From CBDFMG01 sp965221205 [NCBI: bacterium] (lineage in GTDB: Bacteria > SM23-31), in NCBI GenBank assembly GCA_965221205.1, contig OZ244870.1:2108001-2172000 (forward strand): a stretch of 64,000 bases of DNA, given 5' to 3'. The notes under the pieces were generated by a model. That model saw only the letters and a program-made list of their open reading frames with translations. It was not told where the DNA came from and searched no databases. Below, one piece after another: positions 9,583 through 19,985 of the stretch (within the stretch, counting starts at the first letter, position 1; each line of letters starts with the position of its first letter). The translations under genes were made by a program, and so were the position numbers.

Positions 9583-11058
9583 ATGTTTACTCAACAAGTT
9601 TTTCGTGCAATTCTTTCTTTGTTCGTGTTTTTCGGCTTGAGCGTTACTGCATCAGCCCAATCGACATTGGTAATACCTAGTGAGCAGAAGTTGAAACAGC
9701 TCAGCATCGAGGAACTTACGAATCAAATCCGCCGGGACAAGTTCGATCTCATCCTGCCTAAGGTGATGCGGGTACAAGGAATCGACATGTGGATTCACGT
9801 GATGCGGGAAGGCAATGTTCATTCCTTCGGTAACTACGTGAATTCTGGTTTTTATGCAGACCTCGGCAGTAATTCCGGTGTTTTCATTTTTACAGACCGG
9901 GGTGGTGACAGGATCGAGCGGGCAGTTCTCGGGCGTCGATGGAGCTCTAATGATGGTTCGTATCCTATTCCGAATCCGGATCCGAATACCGTTGAAGAAA
10001 GCGGAGCCTATGACATCATCAGCGAACCCATTCCTCGGAGAGAGATGCCGGGCGGTCCGAAAACAGAATATGATTATCGATTCCAGGGTATCAGAGAATT
10101 TGTGGCCGAACGTGACCCAAAACGCATCGCGTTGAATTTCAAGCATAAGCTCGGACCGATCATAAGTACACCAACAAACGATGGCATTTCGCATACAGAC
10201 TACCTTCTATTGACTGAAGCGCTTGGCGACAAATATACTGAGAGACTGGTCTCGTCGGAATTGCTGATATTCGATTACTTATCGAGACCCGTCGAGAGCG
10301 AACTTGTCATGTATAAGAAAATACGCGAGGAGTTCGAAGAAGCGTTCAAGAATGATTTCGCGAAAATCGTCCCAGGTGTGACCAAACGGAGCGATCTTAG
10401 TACCGGTTACGAGGGAGGACTTTCTATCCGGAAAAAGTATGGGAAGGGAACACGTGGTGACAATGTCGTCCAGAGAGGCGACTTCTTTATCATCGACCAT
10501 GGAGCGGAGGGTGACTACGATCTGGAAGGCGTCAGGGACCTTTGGAAATTCGGGAACTTCTTCGAGATGAAAGTCGAATACGGCTATGTGCTCCGTGAAG
10601 GAGAGACTGAACCGCCTCCGGAAATCAAAAAACTCTGGTCAGAGGGGATGAAAATCCGCAAGGTCTTAGACGAGAACATCAAGGTTGGCCGTACCGCGGC
10701 GGAAACATTCGAAATTATCATACGGAAACTTGACGAAGCAGGGATTATTGTAAATCGTGCTCAAAGATTTGACAAAGACCTCGATCCTGAAAAAACCCAG
10801 GTTTCTATCGACTTGCATGGCCTGGGAAAAGGATCATATCCCCCCAGGATTGGTTCTTTAGGCCCGGATTACCAACATGAGATGACACTCCAAATGTATC
10901 ACCACTTTGCCGTGGAATTCTTCATGTATATGCCGTTGCCTGCCACAGACGACAAAGAAGACCATCTAAATCTATGGTTTCACGACGGCGCGCATGCAAC
11001 CGAGAATGGAATCAAGTATTTGACTCCGCCGCCTTCGGAGATTCATCTCATTCGATAA
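9583..11058 (+). CDS. Secreted M24-family (Xaa-Pro aminopeptidase-like) protein, copy 1
   Basis: M24 enzymes have the pita-bread fold and remove N-terminal residues from peptides, often before proline, using two metal ions. The protein has a signal peptide (cleavage after TASAQ), an N-terminal domain with IRRDKFDLILPKVMR and DMWIHVMREG, FIFTDRGGDRIERAV, and the AERDPKRIALNF segment. The C-terminal catalytic half keeps GDFFIIDHG, DLHGLGKG (metal-binding histidine), FAVEFFMYMP and ENGIKYL (metal-binding glutamates). The second aspartate of the usual pair is hard to place because of an insertion. Start: ATG at 9583 after AAAGGAGA. It is the first of nine copies in the window and is probably periplasmic. 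Confidence 0.8.
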   Translation: MFTQQVFRAILSLFVFFGLSVTASAQSTLVIPSEQKLKQLSIEELTNQIRRDKFDLILPKVMRVQGIDMWIHVMREGNVHSFGNYVNSGFYADLGSNSGVFIFTDRGGDRIERAVLGRRWSSNDGSYPIPNPDPNTVEESGAYDIISEPIPRREMPGGPKTEYDYRFQGIREFVAERDPKRIALNFKHKLGPIISTPTNDGISHTDYLLLTEALGDKYTERLVSSELLIFDYLSRPVESELVMYKKIREEFEEAFKNDFAKIVPGVTKRSDLSTGYEGGLSIRKKYGKGTRGDNVVQRGDFFIIDHGAEGDYDLEGVRDLWKFGNFFEMKVEYGYVLREGETEPPPEIKKLWSEGMKIRKVLDENIKVGRTAAETFEIIIRKLDEAGIIVNRAQRFDKDLDPEKTQVSIDLHGLGKGSYPPRIGSLGPDYQHEMTLQMYHHFAVEFFMYMPLPATDDKEDHLNLWFHDGAHATENGIKYLTPPPSEIHLIR

Positions 11059-11067
11059 AAGTTCGCA

Positions 11068-11112
11068 AATCGTACAACCCGGGGAGCACAAAACACTTGG
11101 AAAAGTAATATG
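11068..11112. repeat. Dispersed intergenic repeat, copy a
   Basis: Contains CGTACAACCCGGGGAGCA followed by AAACACTTGGAAAAGT. The same roughly 45-bp element recurs between genes at 12213, 13778, 18614 and, degraded, 23994. It lies just after a stop codon in most cases. Confidence 0.65.
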
Positions 11113-11259
11113 CATATCTTACTGTTTTTATCATAATTTCCAATACATTCTGACCAGGTTTATTTCATCTTAAAAAAGCACCATATTGCAGCAAAAACCC
11201 TGTTTATTCTCTATTTGAAAATTGATTTCTAAAAATATTCTCATTGAAGGGGACATAGT

Positions 11260-12156
11260 ATGTTTACACGTCACGTTTTATGTGCGATTTTTTGTTTGTC
11301 TTTGTTTCTGAGTTTTTGTAGTTCAGAGACTGCTGAATCAGTATCAACTGATACGGCAAAGACCCATTATGGGGGATGTGTTATGCTTTCACGAGCAACT
11401 GCAGCACCGGCTAATCTGTATTTAAATACTGTCATCGTCCCTACAGACGAGTACCCACCATTCACAAAAAAAGTCACGGTTTACGGCTATACTCTGGTTG
11501 GCCGGGATGACATTACAGATGATTTTATGCTGAGAGTCGCTCAAACAATCACTGAGATTTTTCCGCAGAGCAGTTCTATCGACAGTGCACTTCAGGAGGA
11601 ATTTATCAGAAACATGTATGAGTACAAAGCATTGATTCCTCTCTATAAAGGCAGTGATCGTATCACGACTCCCGAAGATCAGGCGTTGTGGGATGTTACA
11701 AGAAGTCAGAACAGTGTATGCGACGTAATAATGGAATATGAAGTTGGAGATAGAGATCAGGTGATGGAAGTACTTGAACACATTTTACACTATGCAAATG
11801 ACATAGGACTTCACTATACATTTCCCGCTGAGTGGGCTGTTACGACCGAATCACAGCTATATCAGTTTATGCTGGAGGCGGTTGAAAAAGGTTATTATGA
11901 CATAAGTTCCTACGACCGGATCGAAGATGAAGAACGCCGATTACGGGTCTCACTTCAAGAATTCGGTTATTGGGTCATCTCAACTGCTTGGAACCTTCAA
12001 GAACCCTTTGGCTCGAATGGAACAGAATGGACGATAAGAAATAGAGCCGGTCTGAAGGAAAAAATGCCTCAGTTATACGAAGTTTATGAACAGACCGTTT
12101 CGAAAATTATGGTGTCACCAGGCAGCTCACTACTCAGCGAGTTGTTTGGTATTTAA
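11260..12156 (+). CDS. Lipoprotein of unknown function
   Basis: The 298-residue product starts with a hydrophobic signal and a cysteine (LSFCSSE) that suits lipidation. The mature part is mostly helical and acidic, with no motif I recognise. The first residues (MFTRHVLCAIF) resemble those of the M24 copy 1 signal peptide and of the short remnant at 19986, so the 5' region is shared among unrelated genes. The ATG at 11260 follows GAAGGGGA. It sits between M24 copies 1 and 2 in the same orientation. Confidence 0.65.
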   Translation: MFTRHVLCAIFCLSLFLSFCSSETAESVSTDTAKTHYGGCVMLSRATAAPANLYLNTVIVPTDEYPPFTKKVTVYGYTLVGRDDITDDFMLRVAQTITEIFPQSSSIDSALQEEFIRNMYEYKALIPLYKGSDRITTPEDQALWDVTRSQNSVCDVIMEYEVGDRDQVMEVLEHILHYANDIGLHYTFPAEWAVTTESQLYQFMLEAVEKGYYDISSYDRIEDEERRLRVSLQEFGYWVISTAWNLQEPFGSNGTEWTIRNRAGLKEKMPQLYEVYEQTVSKIMVSPGSSLLSELFGI

Positions 12157-12212
12157 CGGTGTTATAATCATTTTGTCTTTTACAACAATAAATATACAAT
12201 AACAACTGGTTC

Positions 12213-12256
12213 GAATATCGTACAGCCCGAGGAGCAGAAAATACTTGGAAAAGTTA
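12213..12256. repeat. Dispersed intergenic repeat, copy b
   Basis: ATCGTACAGCCCGAGGAGCA and ATACTTGGAAAAGTT match copies a, c and d. It lies downstream of the 11260 lipoprotein gene. Confidence 0.65.
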
Positions 12257-12306
12257 AATGCTTAATGTAATTTTTATCATTAAAAAATCAATAGAGGGAA
12301 CACATT

Positions 12307-13764
12307 ATGATATCTCGAATAATGATATTTTTAATAGCTGTGCTGTTAATCGTACCTAATGCAATAGCGCAGCCTGGTGTTCATACGGTTAAGACCGGTG
12401 GGGAAGTCGTTCAATTAATTAGGAAAGAAAAACTTGATCTCATCCTGCCGGAAGCCATGAAAGACAATAATGTAGACATGTGGATTCATGTTACCCGTGC
12501 CGGAGATCCTGATCCGATGTTTCCGGAATTCGGGTCGACATCCGGTTATATGATCTTTACAGACATTGGAGACAGGATTGAACGGGCTATGTTCGGCAGC
12601 GGCGGCGGTGGATTGAATTTTGACGTACGTGGTTCCTGGCAAATCGCACAAGCTATCAACGGTTATAATTATCGCGATCAGGATCCTGATGACTATAACG
12701 AATTTATAGAATATGTTCATGATCGTGACCCGAAAACAATAGCAGTAAATTATTCTGATTGGCTCGCTGTAGCGGATGGTATCTCCCATACTCAATACCT
12801 GAAATTGGAAAAGCTCTTAGGGCCGAAATATTCTGCGAGAATTATATCCGCGGAAAGAGTAATCACCGATTACAGATCACGAAGGATCCTGAGAGAAGTA
12901 GCGCTCATGACCAATGCACTGGAAGCACACCGTCAGATCCTTGAACGCTCTTTATCCCGTGAAGTGATCACTCCCGGTGTAACAACGTTAGGTGATATAG
13001 GCTGGTGGGTTGCCAATGAGTTTTACAAAAGGCACATAGATAGAGGAGGATACAGGACGAGTGCAAGTATCCCCCGGATTCTTTATACGGAAAAAGGCAA
13101 AGCTATTTCTCCTCCTGATGTGCGTTTTTGGATCATGCACCCTGAATATGTCATACAACCCGGCGATTTTGGAACGTTCGATACTGGTCTTAAATATCTG
13201 GATTATTTTGTGACGGATTATAAGCGTAATTTCTATATGCTGAAAGAAGGAGAAACAAAAGTTCCTGAAAGTCTGCAGTATGCTTATGATCAGGCGTTGA
13301 AAGCTCAAAAGATACTGCGGAAGCACATAAAAGTCGGCAGGACTGCAGGGGAAACCTTGAAGATTCTCGTTAAGGCCGTGGAAGATGCAGGCTATATCTA
13401 TACACCTTTTGAAGATTCACGGGGACTGACAGCAGATGGTAAGGGTACTCCCGACTACGTGATGATACAGAAGGCGCTCGCTGATACCGATAAGTCGGGG
13501 ATTTCTATCGATCTTCATACGCAGGGTCAAAATGCCGGCAGTAAAGTGACTGTCGGACCATCAATTGCGGCATTTCGATCAGACAGGGGGCATTTAATGA
13601 TCAATGAAAACCATATGTTTTCATTTGAATTTATGGTCCATACAAACCTTTCTGAAAGACCAGGTTTTCCAATTTCCATTAATATTGAAGGTAATCACAT
13701 TGTGAGCAGCCGGGGGGTTGAATGGCTTCATCCACCAAATGAAAAAATTATACTGATTAAATGA
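12307..13764 (+). CDS. Secreted M24-family protein, copy 2
   Basis: It has a signal peptide ending near AIAQP, then the shared N-terminal motifs LDLILPEAMK, DMWIHVTRAG and IFTDIGDRIERAMFG. In the catalytic half, IQPGDFGTFDTG and VTDYKRNFY provide the aspartate pair, DLHTQGQ the histidine and FSFEFMVHT one glutamate. The final VSSRGVEWL has serine where the active copies have the glutamate of VTERGVE, so one metal ligand seems lost. The ATG at 12307 is preceded by AGAGGGAAC. The last 80 bases are nearly identical to the remnant at 9462-9549. Confidence 0.8.
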   Translation: MISRIMIFLIAVLLIVPNAIAQPGVHTVKTGGEVVQLIRKEKLDLILPEAMKDNNVDMWIHVTRAGDPDPMFPEFGSTSGYMIFTDIGDRIERAMFGSGGGGLNFDVRGSWQIAQAINGYNYRDQDPDDYNEFIEYVHDRDPKTIAVNYSDWLAVADGISHTQYLKLEKLLGPKYSARIISAERVITDYRSRRILREVALMTNALEAHRQILERSLSREVITPGVTTLGDIGWWVANEFYKRHIDRGGYRTSASIPRILYTEKGKAISPPDVRFWIMHPEYVIQPGDFGTFDTGLKYLDYFVTDYKRNFYMLKEGETKVPESLQYAYDQALKAQKILRKHIKVGRTAGETLKILVKAVEDAGYIYTPFEDSRGLTADGKGTPDYVMIQKALADTDKSGISIDLHTQGQNAGSKVTVGPSIAAFRSDRGHLMINENHMFSFEFMVHTNLSERPGFPISINIEGNHIVSSRGVEWLHPPNEKIILIK

Positions 13765-13777
13765 ACCTCAAGGTGCG

Positions 13778-13816
13778 ATAGTAGTACAACCTGAAGAGCA
13801 AAAAACACGTGTAAAA
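13778..13816. repeat. Dispersed intergenic repeat, copy c
   Basis: GTAGTACAACCTGAAGAGCA followed by AAAAACACGTGTAAAAGC matches copies a, b and d. Confidence 0.55.
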
Positions 13817-13933
13817 GCGAATTGTATCTCCTGATTTTCAACTACGTTGTTCACCTTGTTTGGTCGACGTACACTGATCCGGTATGGTTCACAAGAGTAT
13901 TGCTGAACGACCCGGTTAGCCTTTAATATTTTA

Positions 13934-14008
13934 AATCCTCACATTGTAACCGGCAAGGGAGTTGAATTTATTCAGCCACTCAATGAGAAAATTGTATTGA
14001 TCAAATAA
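13934..14008 (+). pseudogene. Second M24 3'-end remnant
   Basis: Twenty-four codons (HIVTGKGVEFIQPLNEK, a hydrophobic end, then TAA) are the terminal strand of an M24-like protein with no body before it. With the 9462 remnant this shows that M24 gene tails are left behind or copied at several places. Confidence 0.75.
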
Positions 14009-14250
14009 GCAGAAAACTCAGAGAGAACAAGAATTGCGATTGAAGGATTTTACGGAGAGTCGGGAATAAAGTATATTTGTTATTCCTAACGTTTCTTTTT
14101 CTAACATTAAATGTAAAATAATTGAATTAATATGATTCCTGTAGTTTGGTAATAAAAACAATCTATTAACGTGTGGTAACTCCGGAAAGGATGCGCTGCA
14201 TTATTATTTGAACACATTAAACAATAAGTGCACTTTAGAAAGGTTCGAGT

Positions 14251-14841
14251 ATGTACAATCCATATATAGATAGAAGGCAGCTTTTGAAAATGGGGCTATC
14301 CTATGGTGTACTGGCGACTTTGCCATTTGGATGCAGCGCTCTGGATGATGATATTGTCAACGAGTTACTCACATTTGTTAGTGACTCCAGGCTGCCATTT
14401 AATGAGAAGCGAACCGGCATATTACCGGACGCTGATTTTGATACTCTGTTAACATTATGTAATTATGTTAACCAGGCATGGCAATTAACGACAGATCTGA
14501 GCAGCTATACTGTTCGGTTAAAGTCAGATCTCGCTTTCAAAACGAATGAAGAACCCAGCTATTTGACTGAATATGAGAATGCAGTCGAATTGATAAAATT
14601 AATGGTTAGCACAAGTGACACGATTGAAGAAGCATGGTCAATTCTCCTGTTTTCAAAATTCGATGCCGAAAATTTTGCGCATACAAAATTAGGGCGTGCA
14701 AGAAACTTTGTCTTTGCAGAAATTATCACACACCAGATACCCTTATCAGAGGGATTCAAACGATACGGATTGTTAAATTACAGGGGTTATATTGGCGGAC
14801 CATTTTCTTCACCCGGCAGCTATAGGAGAGGAGAGGTGTAA
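14251..14841 (+). CDS. TAT-exported small subunit paired with a GMC oxidoreductase
   Basis: The 196-residue product starts with a twin-arginine signal (DRRQLLKMG) and a hydrophobic stretch ending in FGCSAL, which may also be a lipobox. The mature helical domain has the size and position of the gluconate 2-dehydrogenase subunit-3-like proteins that accompany membrane GMC dehydrogenases and help export them. Its stop at 14839-14841 lies one base before the GTG start of the next gene, so translation is coupled. The start is an ATG at 14251 after AGAAAGG. Confidence 0.7.
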   Translation: MYNPYIDRRQLLKMGLSYGVLATLPFGCSALDDDIVNELLTFVSDSRLPFNEKRTGILPDADFDTLLTLCNYVNQAWQLTTDLSSYTVRLKSDLAFKTNEEPSYLTEYENAVELIKLMVSTSDTIEEAWSILLFSKFDAENFAHTKLGRARNFVFAEIITHQIPLSEGFKRYGLLNYRGYIGGPFSSPGSYRRGEV

Positions 14842-14842
14842 T

Positions 14843-16381
14843 GTGAAATCGGTCATTATTGTTGGGTCCGGTATAGCCGGTGTGTTATTGGCGAGACAGT
14901 TCCTAAAAAAAAACGACTATCACGTTACCATGTTTGAGGCTGGTCCTGATTTTAAAACAGGCGACTATCGTACATGGCTTGATCATTTGATGGGGAGTAA
15001 AAATCCTTATAGTGCGTTTCTTGATGATCCTCGAACAGAGAATCAATACTTCGGACTTCGTGGTTCACGGCTTTTTGTAAAAGGCGGTACTACCAATCAT
15101 TGGGGTGGATGGAGTCTGCGCTTTAAGCCGGAGGACTTTGAGCTGAAATCCCGAACCGGGATTGGTGCTGACTGGCCTGTTACTTACAAAGAATTATCCT
15201 CATACTATACACAGGCAGAGTCTCTGATGGGGATTGAAGGCGATTCAGGCAACGATGATCCGCCACGGTATGGTGAGAGATTTCCTTTTGACGCAGCACC
15301 GTATACCTTAACTGATATGCCTGTAATTGAAGCACTCAAAAAACTTGATATGTCGTACTCACATATGCCGATGGCGAGAAAGGGAGATAGATGTGTTACG
15401 ACAGGGACGTGCAGGTATTGTCCTGTCAATGCTCGCTATACTGCTGCGTTCGATTTAGCTGAGCTGCAAAAAGAATACGACAGCAAACTGGACTTACGGA
15501 CAGAATCACCTGTTTTGCAAATAGTAATGGACGGTAAAAAGCGAGCAAGAGGGGTGAGTTTTTTAAATAAGAAAACCGGTATTACTGAATCAATGGAAGG
15601 CGACAGGGTGGTCGTTTGCAGCGGTACGTTTGAATCTACCAAACTTCTGTTACTATCTGCCAATACTGATTGGAAAGATGGTATCGGCAATGATTCCGGC
15701 CATGTTGGGAGACACCTGGTAGGCCATCCTCTTATCGGTGCTCAAGGAGTCCGGCCGGGTAATCCAAAAAAAATAGAACCGGAACTTGGTTTTCTCACCT
15801 TGGCAAGCCGGCATTTTGATACACCACAACACCAGAAAGAAGGCAAAATGCTGATTGCCGGATTAGGAAGAGGCAGCAATACGTCCTTGGCAAGAGATAT
15901 CCTGGCTAACGTTTCGCGTTCTAAAATTATTTCCAAAATGGAATCAAGTATTCAGATCGGGTTAGAAGCCTCTGTTGAACAGTTTGAAAGTCCTGAAAAC
16001 AGAATAAGTCTTGGTGACAATACGGACAAATGGGGACTGCGTACTACAAAAATAGAATTCGGTGTTAATGAAGTAACTAAAAAGGCTAACCAAACACATG
16101 AACAGAACCTGATTAAGATATTAAAAGCGGCAGATTGTACAGAAGACAGTATTAGAACCGAATTTATTAAGCCGGATGGCGCACATGCAACATCAACCTG
16201 CCGAATGAGTGATTCGGACTCGGATGGTGTAGTCGATAAAAATTTACGGGTTCACGGCACGGATAATCTCTATGTATGCTCAAATGCAGTTTATCCCAAT
16301 GTTACGGCAGTTAACCCGACATTAACACTGGGCGCACTCGCGGTACGGTTAGCGGATCATTTTGCTACTGCATTAATGTAG
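14843..16381 (+). CDS. GMC-family FAD-dependent oxidoreductase
   Basis: About 512 residues. The N-terminal Rossmann motif VGSGIAGVLLARQF and EAGP bind FAD. NHWGGWSLRF is the GMC signature region, and RVVVCSGTFESTKLLL follows. The C-terminus has HATSTCRM with the catalytic histidine, and NVTAVNPTLT with the usual asparagine. GMC enzymes oxidise alcohols or sugars and pass electrons to a cytochrome or quinone. The upstream TAT subunit suggests joint export to the periplasm, because this protein has no signal peptide of its own. I chose the GTG at 14843 because GGAGAGGAGAGG precedes it and the Rossmann strand follows at once. The substrate is unknown. Confidence 0.85.
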   Translation: MKSVIIVGSGIAGVLLARQFLKKNDYHVTMFEAGPDFKTGDYRTWLDHLMGSKNPYSAFLDDPRTENQYFGLRGSRLFVKGGTTNHWGGWSLRFKPEDFELKSRTGIGADWPVTYKELSSYYTQAESLMGIEGDSGNDDPPRYGERFPFDAAPYTLTDMPVIEALKKLDMSYSHMPMARKGDRCVTTGTCRYCPVNARYTAAFDLAELQKEYDSKLDLRTESPVLQIVMDGKKRARGVSFLNKKTGITESMEGDRVVVCSGTFESTKLLLLSANTDWKDGIGNDSGHVGRHLVGHPLIGAQGVRPGNPKKIEPELGFLTLASRHFDTPQHQKEGKMLIAGLGRGSNTSLARDILANVSRSKIISKMESSIQIGLEASVEQFESPENRISLGDNTDKWGLRTTKIEFGVNEVTKKANQTHEQNLIKILKAADCTEDSIRTEFIKPDGAHATSTCRMSDSDSDGVVDKNLRVHGTDNLYVCSNAVYPNVTAVNPTLTLGALAVRLADHFATALM

Positions 16382-17261
16382 GGATTCAGAACAAGTTGGG
16401 CTGTTTGGGGCTTACTGTTTAGAGGAACTTCAATATATAAACATTCTCCAATGCTCCCTTAAAATCAGAAAAACCGGAAAACAAAATGGAAATAATCATT
16501 CCGCTATGCATCCGGCTCTTCCTGTCGGTGCACGTTGGCGCTGTAAGCGTCAGCAATTGTACTTCGGTTATTTAATCATCATATAGTTCAATTGTGCCAT
16601 TTCCATTATATTAAAATAAAGATGCCTTAGAATGGCTGATATCGAATTTCACTGTGTTCAAAAATGGACTGTAAACAAGCTGCCGTGACCCGACTTTCTG
16701 CCTCAGCATCAGTGAGTATTTTAATCGAATGTTCGAGTGTGTGTCTGAGTATCCTGAATTGCTTGCGGATATCGCCCATCCGAGTAATAATACTCCGCAG
16801 TGAGAATTTATTCCTTCCACGCTGCAATCCTCCTAAACAAGTTGTAATCCTTACTATAATAATGTTACTATAGCTATAACAGATGAACAAGCTGCTAATG
16901 TTTTTGATGGCTGTACAAATTCTCATTCAAATGGGTAGTCGGACATATTGTTGGATCAGGAAATTATATTGCTTCACTGGCAGGAGCCAAGGAAAATTTT
17001 GGACATCCGGAATACACTGGTGGAAAAGATAATTCATATGACCCGGGCAAACCTTATCTGGAATGCAGTGTTTTAATAGAAACATGAAGTGAACAATCAA
17101 AGTTAATGATAGACCATCTTTCAAAACTAACTGATGAAGACCTCGTTGCTAATGCCATCAGTTCTATGCTGATTCATGAATCCTGCCATTGAGGACAACT
17201 TTCTCTCTATAGAAAGAATTTAGGACGTGGATGGATAATGGGTTAGTAAATATCAGACTAG
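16382..17261. other. Intergenic region with decayed coding pieces
   Basis: No intact gene is supported. Around 16880-17090 a plus-strand frame reads like coding sequence (VGHIVGSGNYIASLAGA) but lacks a start and family match. A short frame near 17106 (MIDHLSKLTDEDLVANAISS) may be another remnant. A minus-strand frame at 16627-16926 is unsupported. The region lies upstream of a transposase remnant. Confidence 0.4.
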
Positions 17262-17951
17262 GTGAGAAAAATGAAACCATTGGATAGTGCTCTAAAATAT
17301 ATGGATATAATTTACTCCGGTGAAAATATTGATGAATTGACTAACGTAAAAAATGGCCCAAACATTAGGGACAGGTCACATTGGGGTTGGTATTACCTCG
17401 CTTCGGTAATGGATGATTACTCACGGTATAGCTTATCCTGGAAGCTGTTCAGTACAATGTCGGCAGATGATGTCAGAGCAACATTGGCTATGGCCGTTGC
17501 CAAGACCGGTGGTACGAAAGTGCATGTCAGGCACAGGCCACGGCTGCTCTCAGATAATGGTCCCTGTTATCTCTCACATGAACTTAAAGATTATCTTGAT
17601 ACGCGTGGTAGCAACACATACCCGTGGAGCACCCTCTCACCCGCAGACGCAGGGAAAGATCGAACGGTAGCTTCGATCGATCAAGACTGTCATTAATCTA
17701 CAGAACTATTATCTACCCGAAGAGTTGGAGAAAGAGACCGCAGCCTTCGTGGAATAGTATAATAACCACAGGTACCATGAATCTTTGAACAACATTATTC
17801 CAGTTGACGTCTATTATGGAAGAGATGAGAAAATCACCTCAATGAGAGAAAAAATCAAACAACAAACAATGAAATTACGAGGTGAATATAACCTGAAAAA
17901 GGAGGTGAGAAAAAAAGACTTGAAAATACCAAAACTATCTCTTAGTTTTTA
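17262..17951 (+). mobile_element. Frameshifted IS3-type transposase (integrase core) remnant
   Basis: The frame starting at 17262 shows the retroviral-integrase core: SVMDDYSRYSLSWKLF with the first catalytic aspartate and LLSDNGPCYLSHELKDYL with the second. A shift near 17620 moves to another frame with GAPSHPQTQGKIERYHRS, the catalytic glutamate. The C-terminal YNNHRYHESLNN region continues after an in-frame TAG to about 17950. At least one frameshift and one stop make it inactive. No terminal repeats were found. It may have removed the N-terminus of the cyclic-nucleotide-binding protein that follows. Confidence 0.75.
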
Positions 17952-17984
17952 ACCTGAAGTGTCCAACTTGTTCTGACGACGTAC

Positions 17985-18328
17985 ACTTCGATAGCGGCGA
18001 AGTAATTATTAAAGAAGGTGATTTAAATTCCGGTGCATATAAAATTACCGAAGGAGAAGTAGAGATTACGAAAAAAAGTGAAATTTCTACGTTAATACTT
18101 GCCAAACTTGGCGAGGGGGGAGCAATATTCGGAGAGATGAGCCTTATCGATGATAAACCTCGCTCAGCTACGGTAACGGCAATCACCGACGTAAAATGCA
18201 TTTTGATCGAAAAATTTACATTTGATCATGAACTTGCTGAATCAAGCCCGGTAATAAAAATATTGCTCCAGGTATACAGCGAAAGACTTCGCGGATGGGA
18301 TAATAGAATTTCACCACAAGTGAAATAG
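17985..18328 (+). pseudogene. Cyclic nucleotide-binding domain fragment
   Basis: The reading shows one cNMP-binding beta-roll: FDSGEVIIKEGDLNSGAYKI, then the phosphate-binding cassette FGEMSLIDDKPRSATVTA, ending with a helix (FDHELAESSPVIKILLQVY). The canonical start and any effector domain are missing, and a transposase remnant lies directly upstream, so this is a truncated gene. Confidence 0.7.
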
Positions 18329-18613
18329 CATCATTGCTGTGGATCATCGTGATATTCGTCTCAAAGCTTTCCGAATTATGGTGCCCTGTTGCCCACTTCC
18401 TCGATGAATAGTTGTCCTGTTTCATGGACTCTCATTTTACTTACTTAAAATACTTCAATAACTATCAATTTCAAAGGTTCGAAAATCGTCACATACGATA
18501 AACTACGTACTATTATTCAAATAAAAAAACATTTTTAAAATTTCTATCTTTTAACCAGTTTGGTCCATATTACTATCTTTAAATACTGCAACAAAATTCT
18601 ACTTCAAAGCAGA

Positions 18614-18656
18614 GCAAATCGTACAACCCGAGGAGCAGAAAAAACTTGTATAAGCC
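18614..18656. repeat. Dispersed intergenic repeat, copy d
   Basis: AATCGTACAACCCGAGGAGC followed by AGAAAAAACTTGTATAAGCC. Similarity to copy a continues for roughly another 60 bp (GTATCTTATCATTT, CAATACAATCT), so the unit may be longer than 45 bp. Confidence 0.6.
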
Positions 18657-18800
18657 ATATGTGTATCTTATCATTTATATCCTAATCTTCAATACAATCT
18701 AATCAAGCAGATGTTATCTAAAAAATCATCGTATTTCAAAAAAATCCTAATAATTCTCTAGCAGAGAATTAAATGTGGAGAACTAGAAAGGAAACATGTA

Positions 18801-19838
18801 ATGGAATACAGAGTTTTGGGTCGAACAGGTTTGAGAATTTCTCCCATTTGTTTTGGTACGGGTACCTTTACCGAACCGACACCGGAAGAAGAAGCAAAAA
18901 TAATGATTAACCGGGCTTTAGATGCTGATATAAATCTACTCGGTACTGGAAACATCTACGCAAATGGTGAGGGGGAACGGATAATTGGACGGGCTCTTAA
19001 AGAAAACGGTCGACGCCCGCAAACACTTATCTGTACAAAAATATTTCCAGGACCATTTGATGTATCTCATGGCGTTACACCATATAAACCCGGTCACGAT
19101 CCTAATGAACAGGGTCACTCAAAAACTGGCATTATAAAATCATGTGAAGATTGCTTGAAGCGCCTTCAAACAGATTATATCGATCTTTACCTGACGCATC
19201 GCCACGATCCAACTATTCCGTATGATGAGACACTCAGAGCATTCGATGATCTTATTCGTGCTGGTAAAGTACGGTATATCGGTTGTTCAACACATCCTGC
19301 CTGGGCAGTAATGGAATCAGTCATGGTAAGTGAGAAAAACGGCTATGCCCAATATGCCGTGGAAGAATCGCCGTATAATTTACTCGACCGACGAATTGAA
19401 AATGAACTTATACCAATGTGCCAGAAATATGGGCTTGGCATCATTGCATGGGCGCCGATTGCAATGGGTGTGCTTGCAGGTCGGTATAATGATGCTACAA
19501 AATATCCCAAGGGATCAAAGGCAGATCTCATCGGCGGTTATTATACGGATCGTGTGACAGACCAGGGTATCCAAGTGGGAGTCAAGTTTGCAAAAATAGC
19601 GAAAAAAGCAGGCATTTCGCCTGCACAGCTGGCGCTACTTTGGTGCAAAGACCAACCGGGGATAACAGCTCCTCTCATGGGACCACGAACCCTTGAACAG
19701 CTTGAGCATTTTCTGCCCGTTCTTGAGATGAATCTGGACGATGATACACGAACAGCATGCGATGCACTGGTTCCACCTGGAAGCACGGCGGCAAATTTTC
19801 ATAACACCTCTGGTTGGATGAAAGCAAAAATTTTCTGA
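18801..19838 (+). CDS. Aldo/keto reductase family protein with altered catalytic Asp
   Basis: The 345-residue TIM-barrel protein reads MEYRVLGRTGLRISPICFGT at the start. It has K in LICTKIF, H in YLTHRHDP, SPYNLLDRRIE, and the NADPH-binding end GPRTLEQLEHF. Members reduce aldehydes and ketones with NADPH using a D-Y-K-H tetrad. Here the strand that normally reads like FIDTAxxYGxGxSE is LLGTGNIYANGEGE: the tyrosine is kept but the aspartate is glycine, so activity may be reduced. The ATG at 18801 follows AGAAAGGAAAC. It is monocistronic as far as seen. Confidence 0.85.
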   Translation: MEYRVLGRTGLRISPICFGTGTFTEPTPEEEAKIMINRALDADINLLGTGNIYANGEGERIIGRALKENGRRPQTLICTKIFPGPFDVSHGVTPYKPGHDPNEQGHSKTGIIKSCEDCLKRLQTDYIDLYLTHRHDPTIPYDETLRAFDDLIRAGKVRYIGCSTHPAWAVMESVMVSEKNGYAQYAVEESPYNLLDRRIENELIPMCQKYGLGIIAWAPIAMGVLAGRYNDATKYPKGSKADLIGGYYTDRVTDQGIQVGVKFAKIAKKAGISPAQLALLWCKDQPGITAPLMGPRTLEQLEHFLPVLEMNLDDDTRTACDALVPPGSTAANFHNTSGWMKAKIF

Positions 19839-19985
19839 TAATGACTGGAAGAATTTGCAATAAGTAAATTGATTACAAGTGAGTTCAATAAATTGACCAG
19901 GTATAATATATTTCATGCACCAATCCAATTAATTCTTTTTCAGAAAATTAATTTCCAAAAATGTAATAATTGAAAGAGACTCCAA

